This document shows, in pieces, positions 34,826 through 46,324 of a stretch of 64,000 nucleotides of DNA (position 1 is its first letter; each line of letters opens with the position of its first letter). Position numbers and translations under genes: made by a program. The stretch comes from Cryptomeria japonica (Eukaryota > Streptophyta > Pinopsida > Cupressales > Cupressaceae): contig NC_081406.1 of assembly GCF_030272615.1 (NCBI RefSeq), positions 191,709,891 through 191,773,890 on the forward strand, given 5' to 3'. Under the pieces are notes generated by a model. The model was not told the origin of the DNA. It was given only the letters and a program-made list of their open reading frames with translations, and searched no databases.

Positions 34826-36440
34826 ATGGCTCAAACTAGATCAAGGTCTAGACAACAAGAAATTGAAGAGTAAGAGGAGGAAAATCTCAATGAATTCTAA
34901 GAAGCCCTTGGAGGAAACACAAATGAGAAAAATCCAAGTACTCCTATTCCTGCAACAATAGAAAGGGCACAACACAACCGTCTCTTCAATTGACTTTTTG
35001 ATGAAATACTCAAGAGCAATGCTGATGCTCACTTTTAAAGACTTGCCCAAGAGGGAGCCAAACTACCCTCTGATTTTGATATTGCACAATTAAGGCAAGC
35101 ATCAGAACGCCAAAGTCATAATGAGGATGAAAGAGGTTGAGATCCCATTAGATACAACCTTCATCAAGGAAATCCCCCACCTCCACCTCCTCCAAATGAC
35201 ATAGACATGTTGCAGCAACAAATCAAAAATTTAGCCCAACAACTCCACAGTGGTGTGAAAACAAACCAGTTTTCACTTAATGATATTTTTCCCTATCCCT
35301 TTGATAGGAATTTACACATGCCACCTTTTCCATGAGGGTTTGAAACACCTAAGTTCAAAAAGTATCGGGGAAAAGGAGATCCTCGCGATCATGTTAGAGA
35401 ATTTCATTCAACATGCCTATAAGTGGCATATGAGGAGACATACCTAATGCGACTCTTTCCTCAAAGTTTGGCAGGGAAAACCACCCAATGGTTTTCCCGA
35501 CTAACAGGCGACATTAGGACATTCAAAGAACTGGTCCAGAAATTCATTGCACATTACTCACATAACATTGAACGCGATATCACCATGGCCGATCAATGTA
35601 ACACTAAGCAAAAACCAGGGGAGCTATTTTCAGCTTTCCTGCAACGATGGCGACAAATGTCTAGCAGACGTTCCCTTCAGCTACCTAAAAGAGAGCTAGT
35701 GGAAAATATATTTCCAACTTGAACGAAGAAATGGAATTTCATTTAGACATGAAAGGTACAGAGTCTTTCAATGACATGATCACACAGGGTTTAAAATGTG
35801 AAAGGGCCCTCATAAAAAAGGGGCTTATCAAAATATACAATGAACCCAAAGATGTGCCTCACCTGCGATTCAATAGTGATAAACCTAACTTCTGGAACAA
35901 AAACAAGAACATTGTCAATGATGGGGTTGTAGATGCAAGAACTATTAAAAGTGCACAACTTGTGGTCTGCTTTGCAGGGCAAAATCCCCCTCCTAAGACC
36001 AACACGACTCCTCCTCCACCAAATCAAGGATGCAATATACCGCAAGAAGAACCAAGACAACACCAACAAAACTATAAACAAAAATGAACATACACTCTCT
36101 TAGAGGAACCTATTGAAACAATGTTACGTTAGTTGGTCCATTCAAATATGGTGACCCTACCAAAGACGTCCAATTACGAACCTCAGGTTAAACCTTCATG
36201 ATGAAGAGACACTGAACATTGTGAATTCCATCAAGGGAAAGGGCATAAAACAAACAATTGTCATAGATTGAAAGATCTTATTCAAGATCTCATTGACTGA
36301 GGCGAGATTGAAATTGAAGGACACGACCCAAAAACAATAAACAATGATCATCTTATGTTTAAAAATCCACTTCCATCACAAGATCAAAGGGGTCCTTCCA
36401 CTTTAGGGAAAAATACCGATACCACAGATTATACGTGAGT
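34826..36440 (+). pseudogene. gag: E3 gag, with stops and one frameshift
   Basis: Start at the ATG 34826 (M-A-Q-T-R-S-R-S-R), in frame with the best-preserved part at 35423-35722. That part is a gypsy capsid domain: Y-R-G-K-G-D-P-R-D-H, L-M-R-L-F-P-Q-S-L, A-Q/K-T-T-Q-W-F-S-R-L, Q-K-F-I-A-H-Y. A shift near 35719 leads to E-E-M-E-F-H-L-D-M-K-G and a proline-rich tail. At about 36215-36300 a nucleocapsid-type box reads C-E-F-H-Q-G-K-G-H-K-T-N-N-C followed by L-I-Q-D-L-I-D. At least five stop codons interrupt the N-terminal third. Gag would form the particle and bind the genomic RNA. Confidence 0.85.
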
Positions 36441-36814
36441 TTCTTATAATTACAATTTAAACCACCTATATGATGCCAATGAACAAATTGCAACTATTAC
36501 CATCAAAAATCCAAACTCTACCTGCAATGCGTTGTAGCAAAATTACCGTCAAAGCAACTCCACAAGGCACACCTTCCATCCTAGAGCAGTATAACCTTGT
36601 GGAACTATTAGATAAGACACCCATGCTTATCTCCATCTTAGAGCTTTTGCGCCTATCACCATCTCATAAAACAATCTTGGATTAAGCTCTCGAAGAGGCG
36701 TCAGTCCCTGGGAATCTAGATAGAGATCAATTCCAAGCTATGGTTGGAAATTTGAGGTCATCACCATGTCTCACTTTCTATGAAAGTGAAAATACATCCT
36801 TCCAGTAACCTCAT

Positions 36815-37200
36815 AACGCCTCACTCCATATTGAAGGATTTATCAACCAACATAGGATCAAGCAAGTCTTGATCGACAATAGAGAAAGCCTAAATATTTG
36901 TACACTACAATTGGTCACTGCATTATGCAGTTGAATCAGTGGATCCCCACAAAAAGATAACCATAAAAGCTTATGATGATGCAGAGCGTTCATCCAAAGG
37001 AGCAGTTGTGTTACCGATCCGAGTAGGCCCAATGGTGAAGCACATCATATGTCAATTTCTGGACCTTCCTCTATCGCATAATTTATTGTTAGGAAGACCT
37101 TGGATACACGCAATGCAAGCCGTTCCATCCACCTACCGCCAATGTATCAAGCTCCCTCATAATGGTGTAGAAAGTACAATCCTGGGTGATATAAATCCAT
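36815..37200 (+). pseudogene. E3 aspartic protease region
   Basis: The segment reads V-L-I-D-N-R-E-S-L-N-I-C at the place of the active site. In relatives this is D-G/S/T-G, so the catalytic loop has been changed here (D-N-R). After a stop it continues I-T-I-K-A-Y-D-D-A, V-V-L-P-I-R-V-G-P and L-L-G-R-P-W-I-H-A-M, the closing motif of Tat-type proteases. It would cleave the Gag-Pol precursor. The frame from 36939 is shared with the downstream pol. Confidence 0.75.
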
Positions 37201-38786
37201 TTGCATATTGTAACAATATCAACCATCAACTAGAGATTATCGTTACTAACAATAGAGAAACCACCTCATCCACCTCATATGTAAGTCCTGCCTCTCTTTC
37301 CAGTTCAAACACCACTATACCCAAGCAAGAGAAGCTCAAGATGAAAATGACAGAGGAAGGTCCTGAGGAGTACAATCTCAGCCAACTCTTTTGTGTTGGG
37401 CAACTACCAACATCCCCTAGAACTCATGGTAAGCCTCAATGGTTACTTCAAACGCCACTGGTCAAGCCAACATGCACTTTGACACCTTTCATCCTTGGAA
37501 AGAGTCAAGAAGAAGAAACCAGAGATAAAGACTTAGCAGAATGGATCTATAAAGACCCAATCACCGCGGACATCCCACAAGATAAGCTTCCCATAGAGCA
37601 GTATGGTAAATGCCTTCTCATTATGAAAAGAATGGGTTATGATGGTCAGAGTGCTTTGGGACCTTGCAAGTAAGGTCAATATGAGCCATTGCAGCCAGAA
37701 TTGAAGCCCAAAGATAACACTGGCTTAGGATTTCAAAAGGAGATCCTTCCAAAACTCAGATTCAAAGGAAAACCCGACAAACCTCTATATCAACCTAAAA
37801 CTCTAAAGAGGCCTCCTTTGATTATATCAGCAGCACCAAGCACCATACCAACTGCCCCACTGAGGCTAAACATCCCAACAATAACATCCATAGCACCAAA
37901 CATCCCACCAATCAAACCAGCAATCCCACCAACTGCGACACCCACATCGACAACACCATTAGCACTATCAAAACCCCCAACAGTATCGACATTACCAAAA
38001 ATTCTAGAAGAAGCAACAGATTCAACACTACCAATACTCCCCATATCAGATTCATTGATCCCCATAATCCTTCCTGCAACACCCATCACACCTGTAGTAT
38101 TTAACTCAAAGGATATCCTGGTATGGTATAGTAATCGGATACTGGAAAGCAACTCAGAGACCGACTCACATGAGTGGGAATTTGATTCAGTACATCTCAA
38201 TACCTTAGAGAAGGAAGATGCATCACTACCTCCACCTCACAAAGACATCCCTGTTTATGAAGAAGTACATATAAAGACCTCTTGGATTCCTGAATTGGAA
38301 ACATCTTCCACAGACCCTACATCACATCCTATGCTTGATTCTGACAGGGAGAGTACCATCAACAACCTTCACCACAACATCTTGACCCTCACTAACACCT
38401 CTTATGAACTTAACTTGATCGATGAAGCAATGCCTATTAAACATCCCAAACTCATCGAATGGAACCAATCTAATCCCCCATGCCTTGACCAATTCCAAAA
38501 CAATGAGGCAATCATTGACTTTTTGGAACTAAGGGATAACATACCAAGCGGGGATAACAAAGTTGGATTCGCCATTGAACTTAATAGCAGAACATACTTT
38601 GGGGCAGATGCCAAACCTTTTAGATGCAAAAATATAACAATAAAGCATGGATCTTCCAGTGAAAACCACACCGTGGCACTGTTTGATCCCATAGAAGTAA
38701 AAAGAAAGAGCGTATCCAACGGTGAAAACCTCTCTGAGGCATCTGAGGATGAAAGGTTTGACATCCTCCCTTCTAGTACACAATAG
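37201..38786 (+). pseudogene. E3 linker with G-patch-like segment and Pro-rich tract
   Basis: In the same frame as the protease and RT. Around 37610-37735 the sequence reads M-K-R-M-G-Y-D-G-Q-S-A-L-G-P, then one TAA, then G-Q-Y-E-P-L and T-G-L-G-F. This glycine spacing fits a G-patch, an RNA-binding/helicase-activating motif also found in some retroviral polyproteins. From 37790 to 38100 follows a Pro/Thr/Ile-rich tract (A-P-S-T-I-P-T-A-P). The rest to 38786 is acidic and unfamiliar. A TAG at 38784 separates it from RT. Confidence 0.6.
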
Positions 38787-38828
38787 GAACGATCAACAAT
38801 CCTTATTGAAGAGACAAAAGAATACAAC

Positions 38829-39225
38829 GTGGGGACTCTTGAAACTCCTCACCACATACATCTGGCATCTCTTTTAACGCCAAAGGAAAATCCTAAGTTT
38901 ATCGAGTTCTTCCAGAAGCATCAAATTAACTTTGCATGGTCATATGCAGACATGCTTGGTCTTGATCCTGATTTAGTCATGCATCACCTCACCATCACAG
39001 AAGGAGCCAAGCCTATCAAACAGAAACTTCGCAAGATGCACCCCCAGATTGTAGTACTTGTCAAAGCAAAAATCAAGAAACTCCTAGATGTTGGTTTTAT
39101 TAGACCAACTGATTATGCAGAATGGATAACCAATATTGTACCTGTCGGCAAACCCAATGGGGGCATCCGTATCTGTACTGACTTTAGAGATCTGAACAAG
39201 GCATATCCTAAAGATGACTTTCCCC
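38829..39225 (+). pseudogene. pol: E3 reverse transcriptase, N-terminal part
   Basis: Begins E-Y-N-V-G-T-L-E-T, then F-A-W-S-Y-A-D-M-L-G-L-D-P, K-P-I-K-Q-K-L-R-K, W-I-T-N-I-V-P-V-G-K-P-N-G-G and I-C-T-D-F-R-D-L-N-K. It breaks off at D-D-F-P-L where E4 is inserted. The remainder resumes at 47832. Confidence 0.9.
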
Positions 39226-40701
39226 TGTAGATGTCTAAAAATGGTCAACACTTGTGGAGTCATACTTTAACATTTGCACATTGCCTTATTTTAGGATTCT
39301 TGCATCACATTAACATTTCTTCTATGTTGCGCACTTGGTCTTTATCATTTGCGAGCATTGAGTCCTTCTGCATTCCTCATTTTTCTCGCTTTCGAATCAA
39401 GTCTTGTCGATAGCAATCTTCAGTCATGATTTTGGTCGATCTTATCCTGTCGCATCATGGTGCGTGCTCATTTATCATCATTTTGGATATCGTCAATCCT
39501 AATCGATGATAGAATTAGGGTTTTGTCCTCTTTTCAATCTTTCAATCATCTTTAGCTTGTTAGTAATCATTTGCGATTATCAACTTGTCAGCCTTGTCAT
39601 TTTGCGATCAATTCGTCATCGATCCTTGTCCTTGTCAGCCTTGTCATTTTGTGATCGATTCATCATCGATCCTTGTCCTTGTCAATCTCATCATCGATCC
39701 TTGTCCTTGTCAGCCTTGTCATTTTGCGATCGATTTGTCATCGATCCTTGTCCTTGTCAATCTCATCATTTTTCTATCAATTCATCATCGATCCTTGTCC
39801 TTGTCAATCTTGTCATTTTGCGATCAATTAGTCATCGATCCTTGTCCTTTTCAATCATGTTAATTTGGATCGATTAGTCATTGTTCCTCGTCAATTGACA
39901 CCTATCAGTTTGATCTCCTTGTCAATCTTGGTCAATTTGTCATTGATTTTAGTCAACCAATCTCAATTAGTTATCAACATTGGTCCTTTGCCAATCAGAA
40001 TCATGATCGAACCTACATTAATTTCTTATTGTCTTGACCTAATTCCTTGTCCTCTTATTTCTAGGGTTTTATGATTTGTTCATTTAATCCTTTTCTTCTT
40101 CTTTGTGGGTTAAATAAATCTATTTATTTAGTCCTAGGTCTCTTTCATGAATTAATTAATGGATGAAAACCTATTAATTAATTCACCTAATTTCTATTTC
40201 TCCTATTTTCTTTAATTTTTCTAATATTTCCCCTAATTTCATGGGAATGACATTTCAATCTTGTCATAATTTGTCATACGCGTTGCATAGAAATTGTCAT
40301 ACATTTTTCATAATTTTGCCATTCTTGATTTGAATTTCCTTTCAAATCTCTTCATGCTAATCTTGTCCTCTCTCCAATTTGTCTATAAATTGGATGATTT
40401 TCTTCAATGAAGGAATCAATCGATCAATCACATTTTCGAGTAACCTTATACTGCGAATTTCATCAACAACTTGCTTTCCACTTGCATTTTGCACTTGTAG
40501 GTGAGATCCACATCAAATTTGAAGGTGAAAGAAGAATAATGGAGCCACATGAAGGAGATATCTGCGTCGGTTTGCTTCGATTTCATTTGATTTGAATATC
40601 TTGTCTTTATGTCTTCATTGATTGGATTAGGATTGCTTTCATAGCAACTTTAGGTTTTGTGGTTGTCCTAATTGCTATTGTTTTGATGATTTTCAATTTC
40701 C
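39226..40701 (+). repeat. 5' LTR of E4
   Basis: Matches the 3' LTR up to TTTTCAATTTC at about 40701. The last ~12 bases expected (TTGATCTACA) are replaced, so the PBS junction is damaged. A TATAAATT box lies near 40383. Confidence 0.85.
39590..39862 (+). repeat. 47-bp minisatellite inside the E4 5' LTR
   Basis: Six units with the core TCATCGATCCTTGTCCTTGT. The third unit lacks 19 bp. The core GATCGATTCATCATCGATC is itself palindromic around TCATC. Confidence 0.9.
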
Positions 40702-41058
40702 CAACCTTAGATCATTTTCATGTCATATCCTAAGTCATTGTCATAATCATTGCCTTCTTGCATTTAGTCTCAAAAATTTGGTTTGTCAAACTTGAAAAAT
40801 CAAAACTTTGGGTGATACCCTAAGTTGTTGTTAAGGAGTCTTGACCTTGTCTAAAATTTGTCCTTTCATTGATATCATTTTTGTCAAACCTAGCTTAGTA
40901 TCCAAGCATATAGGTGAGACATTGCCAATTTGTCCTATTGTCATTTGGTCCTTTGTCCTTTAAGGTCTTGACTTCATTTCAATTTTCCAAGGTTGTGTCT
41001 TTAGCTTTGCATTTCAAAAGTTTGTCTCCAAAAATTCAAAAAGTCCAAAAACATTAAG

Positions 41059-43971
41059 TTGCATTGTCATCCTTTTAGGTTGCATTTGTCAATCCCATTA
41101 GTTGCATTGCATAGTGACATGTTTGTTGAAATGAGGTCTCAACCTTCTTACGAAGCCATGTCATCACAATTGAGAAATCAATCATGTCAATCCAATCTCT
41201 ACATGTCTCAAAAATTGGATCAAACTTATCATGATGATGTAAATGTCCAAATACAAAAACTGGAGGAGAAACTAGCTCAAGAAAAGGAGATTTTGGAACA
41301 AAAAGTGAAAAACATTGAGAAGAATAGATCACAAATGTCCAAAATGTTTAAAAAATTTCCAGGTCGAAATCCAAATATTGAGCCAATTGATGTAAGATCT
41401 CTTATTAAACAATCAAACATACCAGATCTCCTCTCACAAATAGAGATGATGAAACAATTTCAAGAAAAGAGACAACAACATTATGTGCCTTCACAACAAG
41501 AACAAGAAGGTGTTTACTATCAATCAGATTTTCAACCATCACAACCAATTGTTCAACATTTCCAACAGACACAACCAATGGTCCAACATATACAACCAAC
41601 ACAACCAATGGTCCAATTTCAACAATATGTCCAACCAACTATATAATGTCCACAAATAGTTCAACCAATGGTGGAATATCAATGTCAACAACTACAACCA
41701 AACATTCAAAAACAAAGGTTGCAGCACACACCAACCCAAGTTTCAAACATGTCAGAACAATTTTACCAAGTCCAATATCAAAACATGACATCAAACTAGA
41801 ACCAACTCCTTTCCAAACAAGTTCAAATTCCAGATACAACTATGTCAAAACCTCGAAAGAAAGGTGGCCTTATTGCAAGGATCTTAAGGAAACTACCAAG
41901 TGAGTTCTTTGAGGAAGATCAAGATAATACAATTATGTCTAGCAATGCCTCATCCCCCCACAAACAAATTGACTCTCCAATGGCATCTATCCCTACACCT
42001 TTAGAAGTTTCATAAGAACCTTCCATATTGTCCTCATCAAACAATACACCCAAGGATGAAATTATCCAAGGGCTATCCATAATTGATTGCCAAGATAATC
42101 CAATTCATGATGCACATCCTTGTCATGTTTCAGAAATACAAGACCCAATGCCACCATGCACTTTATTGCCATTACCTATTTTAGAGGACCCCATTCGAAG
42201 TCCCTCTTCCTCATGTTCAAGCATTGATTCCTTGCTAGCATCCATCACAAATGTTCAAAGTGCTTTTCCTTCATGCCAAAACATTGATCCCTTGTCAAAA
42301 TCCCCCATGCATATCCAAAGTCCAACCTCATGTCAAGAGCATAATTTAGAGCATGAAGCAACGTGTCTTAAAACATATCAAGTTCAAGATCCCAAAACCT
42401 TATCATCCCATCCAATTGTTGACCAGGACCCCATGTTCCCAAACACTCATGATGATTCCCCTATACTTGTCCATCCTATCCAAAGTCCTATTGACACTCC
42501 ATTCCCCGAGCAAGATCAAGATATACTAGTCCATCCAATCCCAAACGATCCCCTTCCATTTCATGAAAAAAATGTCCTTTCAAATCCCATTGGCATTCCA
42601 CTTCCTAAGAAAGATCAAGATATCCTTTCCATCCTTTATGATGATCCCATTAAAAGTCAAAAGCAAAGCAACTGTAAAGAGGATTCCAATGATCTTCCTC
42701 CTTGTCAAGATCAAATTATTCCTTTAAATCCTCCACAAGATCCTTTTCTTCCTCCATCTCCTTGTCTTAATGCTCCATATACACTCCAAGATCACATTTC
42801 TTTTAATGATCCCATTATTTCTCCCATTCCATCTCTTGAAGAGCCTGCCATTGAACCATGTCCACTACACAATCCTAGTCCCCCTCATGATCCTAATCCC
42901 CCTCATGATTCTAACGTGTCAGTACAAGATGTTCATGAACCCTTGACATGCATAATGGGTTCTTCCACTTTGGTGCAATCTGATCCACTTCAAGATCTCA
43001 TTATTTCTCTCATATCATATCCACCTCATAATGGACTTGCGTCTTCTTCCCACAGAAAAGAGTATCCTACAAGTCAAGATATTCATAAAGGCAAAGGAGT
43101 AGATCTCCATAAGCAAGAATCCCTTCATGTTAAAGAAAATATTAAGGGTCATGGCCTCAGTGAAATTCCTCAAGACGTGGGTACCCCTACTAAATCCAAC
43201 ATCCCTTCAAAATCCAAACATATCCCTTCCCCTTTATCCCTTCCATCCATCTTAGGTCCTTATAATATCCTTGCGTCTTGTATGCAAGGTCAACAAAGGA
43301 ACACATATTTGAGTAACTTTCATCCATGCTAAAGACCTCCACTTCATTCTTATCCATCCATGCATTCCTTTCCCCCTCCAAGCAATTTGGATGCCAAGTA
43401 TAAAAGTCATAAGTCTAGAAATCCACATGTATTCAAGGATCAACATGTCCAATATAATCAACATGTCAAAACAAAGAAAAATTTGATCTATAAAGAAAAG
43501 GAAAAATCCAAAAGGTCACAAAAGCCCATTGCTCAAAAACAAAAGTTAAAATCTATATGGGTTTTTAAATCCCTTGTGTTGGCAATGCACTCCAAGGAAC
43601 CACAAAAGCATGAAAAATCAAAAACTATGTGGATCCCTAAGTGGCTCCTTGAAGCACAAAAGCCTAAAGAAACATCCAACTTGGCATCCAAAGTTGCTAT
43701 TCCTCCATCCAACCCTCTCAAATTTGTTCCTCCATCACCTTCTTCATCCATTTTGGGCCCTTATGTCCCAATATCCCAAGCTATTCCTCCATCCAAATCT
43801 CACAATCTAAGATCAATTTTTCCTCCATCAGTCCATCACCCCTCAAGGTGTGTGCCAATGTTGATCTTGCCTTCATTTCCATCCACTAAAGCCCAATTAT
43901 TCCAATACCCTATCCATTATCCAATGCATATTTTTCATCCTTCGATCCCTTTGATCCAATCCTTTACATAA
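41059..43971 (+). pseudogene. Long non-pol ORF of E4 (about 970 codons, four stops)
   Basis: Open stretches 41059-41646, 42028-43332 and 43360-43971 all lie in the same frame. The sequence between them is also in that frame, interrupted only by four stop codons (near 41644, 41794, 42013 and 43330). The N-terminal part has a heptad-like coiled coil (I-Q-K-L-E-E-K-L-A-Q-E-K-E) and a Gln/Pro repeat (Q-P-M-V-Q-H). A basic patch (K-P-R-K-K-G-G) follows, then about 430 residues rich in Pro, Ser, Asp and His. The last 200 residues are basic and again Pro/Ser-rich (W-I-P-K-W-L-L-E-A-Q). I see no protease, RT, integrase or zinc-knuckle motif. A gag-like structural role is possible; the family is unknown to me. 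Confidence 0.65.
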
Positions 43972-46307
43972 ATCCTTGCCTTAGTTTCATCTTATTTTCC
44001 ATGTCCTTATCCTACCAACATTTTTTAGCATACTTTTAAAGGTCATGGTCCATTTTTTTCAAGGCTACTATCCAAACAAAAAGACGCTTGAGTCCTTCTT
44101 CCATCCCCTATCATGTGTCCATCTTCTATTGAAAAAGTCAAAATAAAAATAAAAAGTGAGAAAAAAAAAAGACAAAAGAAAAAAAGTAAAGCAAAAATAA
44201 TTCATCCACTGGTGAAAACCTGGCAAACAGGCGCCTTGGGCAAGTACCGTGATGAAAACCTAGCAAACAGGCATCATGTGTAATCCATGAACTTCTTGCA
44301 TGTCATATTTGGGGGCAGTTTTCCTCGTTCATTATCTTGTCATATCCTATTACACTTCATTATCCTATCATGTCTTATTACCCTTCATATCCTATTGTCC
44401 CTCATGTACATATCCCCTTTTCCACCTTTGATCTTGACAAGGCTGAGGATTGTCATGAGCATCATGCATCTTGTTTGCAGCTTTTAGTCCATCATAGCTT
44501 TTGGTATTTATCCATTTGCTTATTACAACCTTTCATCCATATTCCCTGTCTTATTGCAACTTTTTGCCACTATCCCTTAGCCTACCTCAACCTTCAGTCC
44601 ATGTCCCTTATCCATTCTTGGTCTTGCTTATCCTATCCATATCTTATCACTGTCCATACACTCTTTTTCATTCCTTGATCTTGATCTGACATAAGGACGC
44701 AAAATTTAAACATGGTTTCAAAAACCTCTTAGCATGTCCCTCATGCCATGTCCCTCATGCCATGTCATTGCTCTACATTGTCATATCCAGTCTCTTGTCC
44801 CATTGTCTCCATAATAAAAGGCCTTTGTCTTCCCTCTATCCACCAACATTTTAGCAAGCCTATTTATTCACTTGTCATATTCCTTGCCTTGCTAGACAAT
44901 GGGGGTAAAATCATTAAAAATCCAAAAATAAAAGCGAAAAAAAAAGTCCTAAAAAAGAAAAAAGAAAATTGAAAAATGTCCCCACATAATTCAAAAACAT
45001 TCATAAAATGTCCTTAAAAAAAATCCCTAAAAATTAAATAATGTCCTGAAAAAATCCCTAAAAATCATATAATGTCTTGAAAAAATCCCTAAAAATCATA
45101 TAATGTCCTGGAAAAAAATCCCTAAAAATCAAATAATGTCTTGAAAAAATCCCTAAAAAGTCAAATAACGTCCTAAAAAAAATGAACAAAAAAATTGTAA
45201 AAAACTCGAAATTCCTACAAAGTGAAAAACATCAAAATCCAAAAACAATTTCTTTGGCATTTTGCATTTTGTCAATAAATGGTCCCCCTTGTGCATAGAC
45301 AGATCATTGAGCATACATCCAACGACAATCAATCAAACATTGTGCTTTAATGAAATCACGCATTAACAGATGAACTTTTCAATCAAACCAGACATTCAAA
45401 CTGATCAAAATTGTCATGTCAATCAATCAACATCAATATCATTTGTCCTTGTCACTATTATCATGGGTCTTATACAGGGTGTGGTATACTCGAAACCAAA
45501 CCATGTCCTATCTTAGACGGGGTACCGTATTCCCTGAAACCAGACATCATGATCATTCTTGTTTTCCACTTTTGACAATGACGATCAGACTGTTTGTTTG
45601 ACTTGGTTGAATTTGTGCATCTTATCTTTTTACTGATTTATCTTTGGCTTCGATTATGTTCCTATGTTGCTTGATGATGTCACTGAGTGATTTAGAGTGA
45701 CTGGGATGGTTCATGGTCCCTTTCCTTTTTTTTGTTGTGTTTGTTGTTTGTGGAATGTTTGTCACAAACTAGGGCAACTATATCATTGGGTGTCTATGAT
45801 AAGTACGTTCACTTTGTGAACGCCGCATGTACCTTGACCCTTGATGTATGCACCCTAGGATGCTTTACTCATTCCTTGTGTGCAATGTGTCTATCTTTTG
45901 CAAAAGGGGTTGCGTTCCAGCTCTAGCCTTCAATGTCATGATGCTCTGCATCCGCTTTGCTACAATAAATAAAGGTTCTCACCTACTTATGTGCATTTGT
46001 GAAAGCAAGTTTTCCTTCATCTCTAACTGTCCTCTGTCTAATTTCTTCTTACTAACATTTCTTCCATTAGTCTTGGCAGTCCGTTCGGTCTAGTTCTCAT
46101 TTGCGCCTTCCACTGCTTGTCATTTGTGCATCTGACCTTCGATTTTTGATCCGTTCGAACCTATAGTCTTCTATCATTCTTATCAATCACTTGGCTTCTT
46201 TTCTAGATTTTTCTGACCAATTCCTCAAGGGGGCATTTATATGTCATTGTTATTGTCTGGGGCATTTTCATTATTGTTCTTTGAAACAATGCTTAGAATC
46301 ACATTGT
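43972..46307 (+). other. 3' UTR of E4 with tandem repeats
   Basis: Non-coding. A GTGAAAACCTGGCAAACAGG motif lies near 44212. About six 30-35-bp units of CCCTAAAAATCATATAATGTC type lie at 45005-45180. CGAAACCA words lie near 45490-45540. Parts of 45660-45810 and 46220-46320 resemble 51560-51700 and 56250-56376 of E3. Confidence 0.6.
45005..45180 (+). repeat. 30-35-bp tandem repeats in the E4 3' UTR
   Basis: Units ATCCCTAAAAATCA(A/T)ATAATGTC plus CTTGAAAAA or CCTGAAAAA repeat about six times. Confidence 0.85.
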
Positions 46308-46310
46308 CTC

Positions 46311-46324
46311 AAAGAGGGGCAAAA
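46311..46324 (+). promoter_or_regulatory. Polypurine tract of E4
   Basis: AAAGAGGGGCAAAA before the 3' LTR start TGTAGACG. E3 has AAAGAGGGGCAAA before TGTAGTCAC. Confidence 0.8.

Noticed and set aside
37790-38200. 136-codon minus-strand frame rich in Gly/Val
   Set aside because: Shadow of the Pro/Thr-rich tract of the E3 polyprotein.
39506-39877. Repetitive frames with C-P-C-Q in the E4 LTRs
   Set aside because: Translation of the 47-bp minisatellite; it occurs in more than one frame and lies in an LTR.
39590-45180. Tandem arrays considered as CRISPR
   Set aside because: Units are contiguous without unique spacers, lie in LTRs or UTRs, and the genome is a plant nuclear one.
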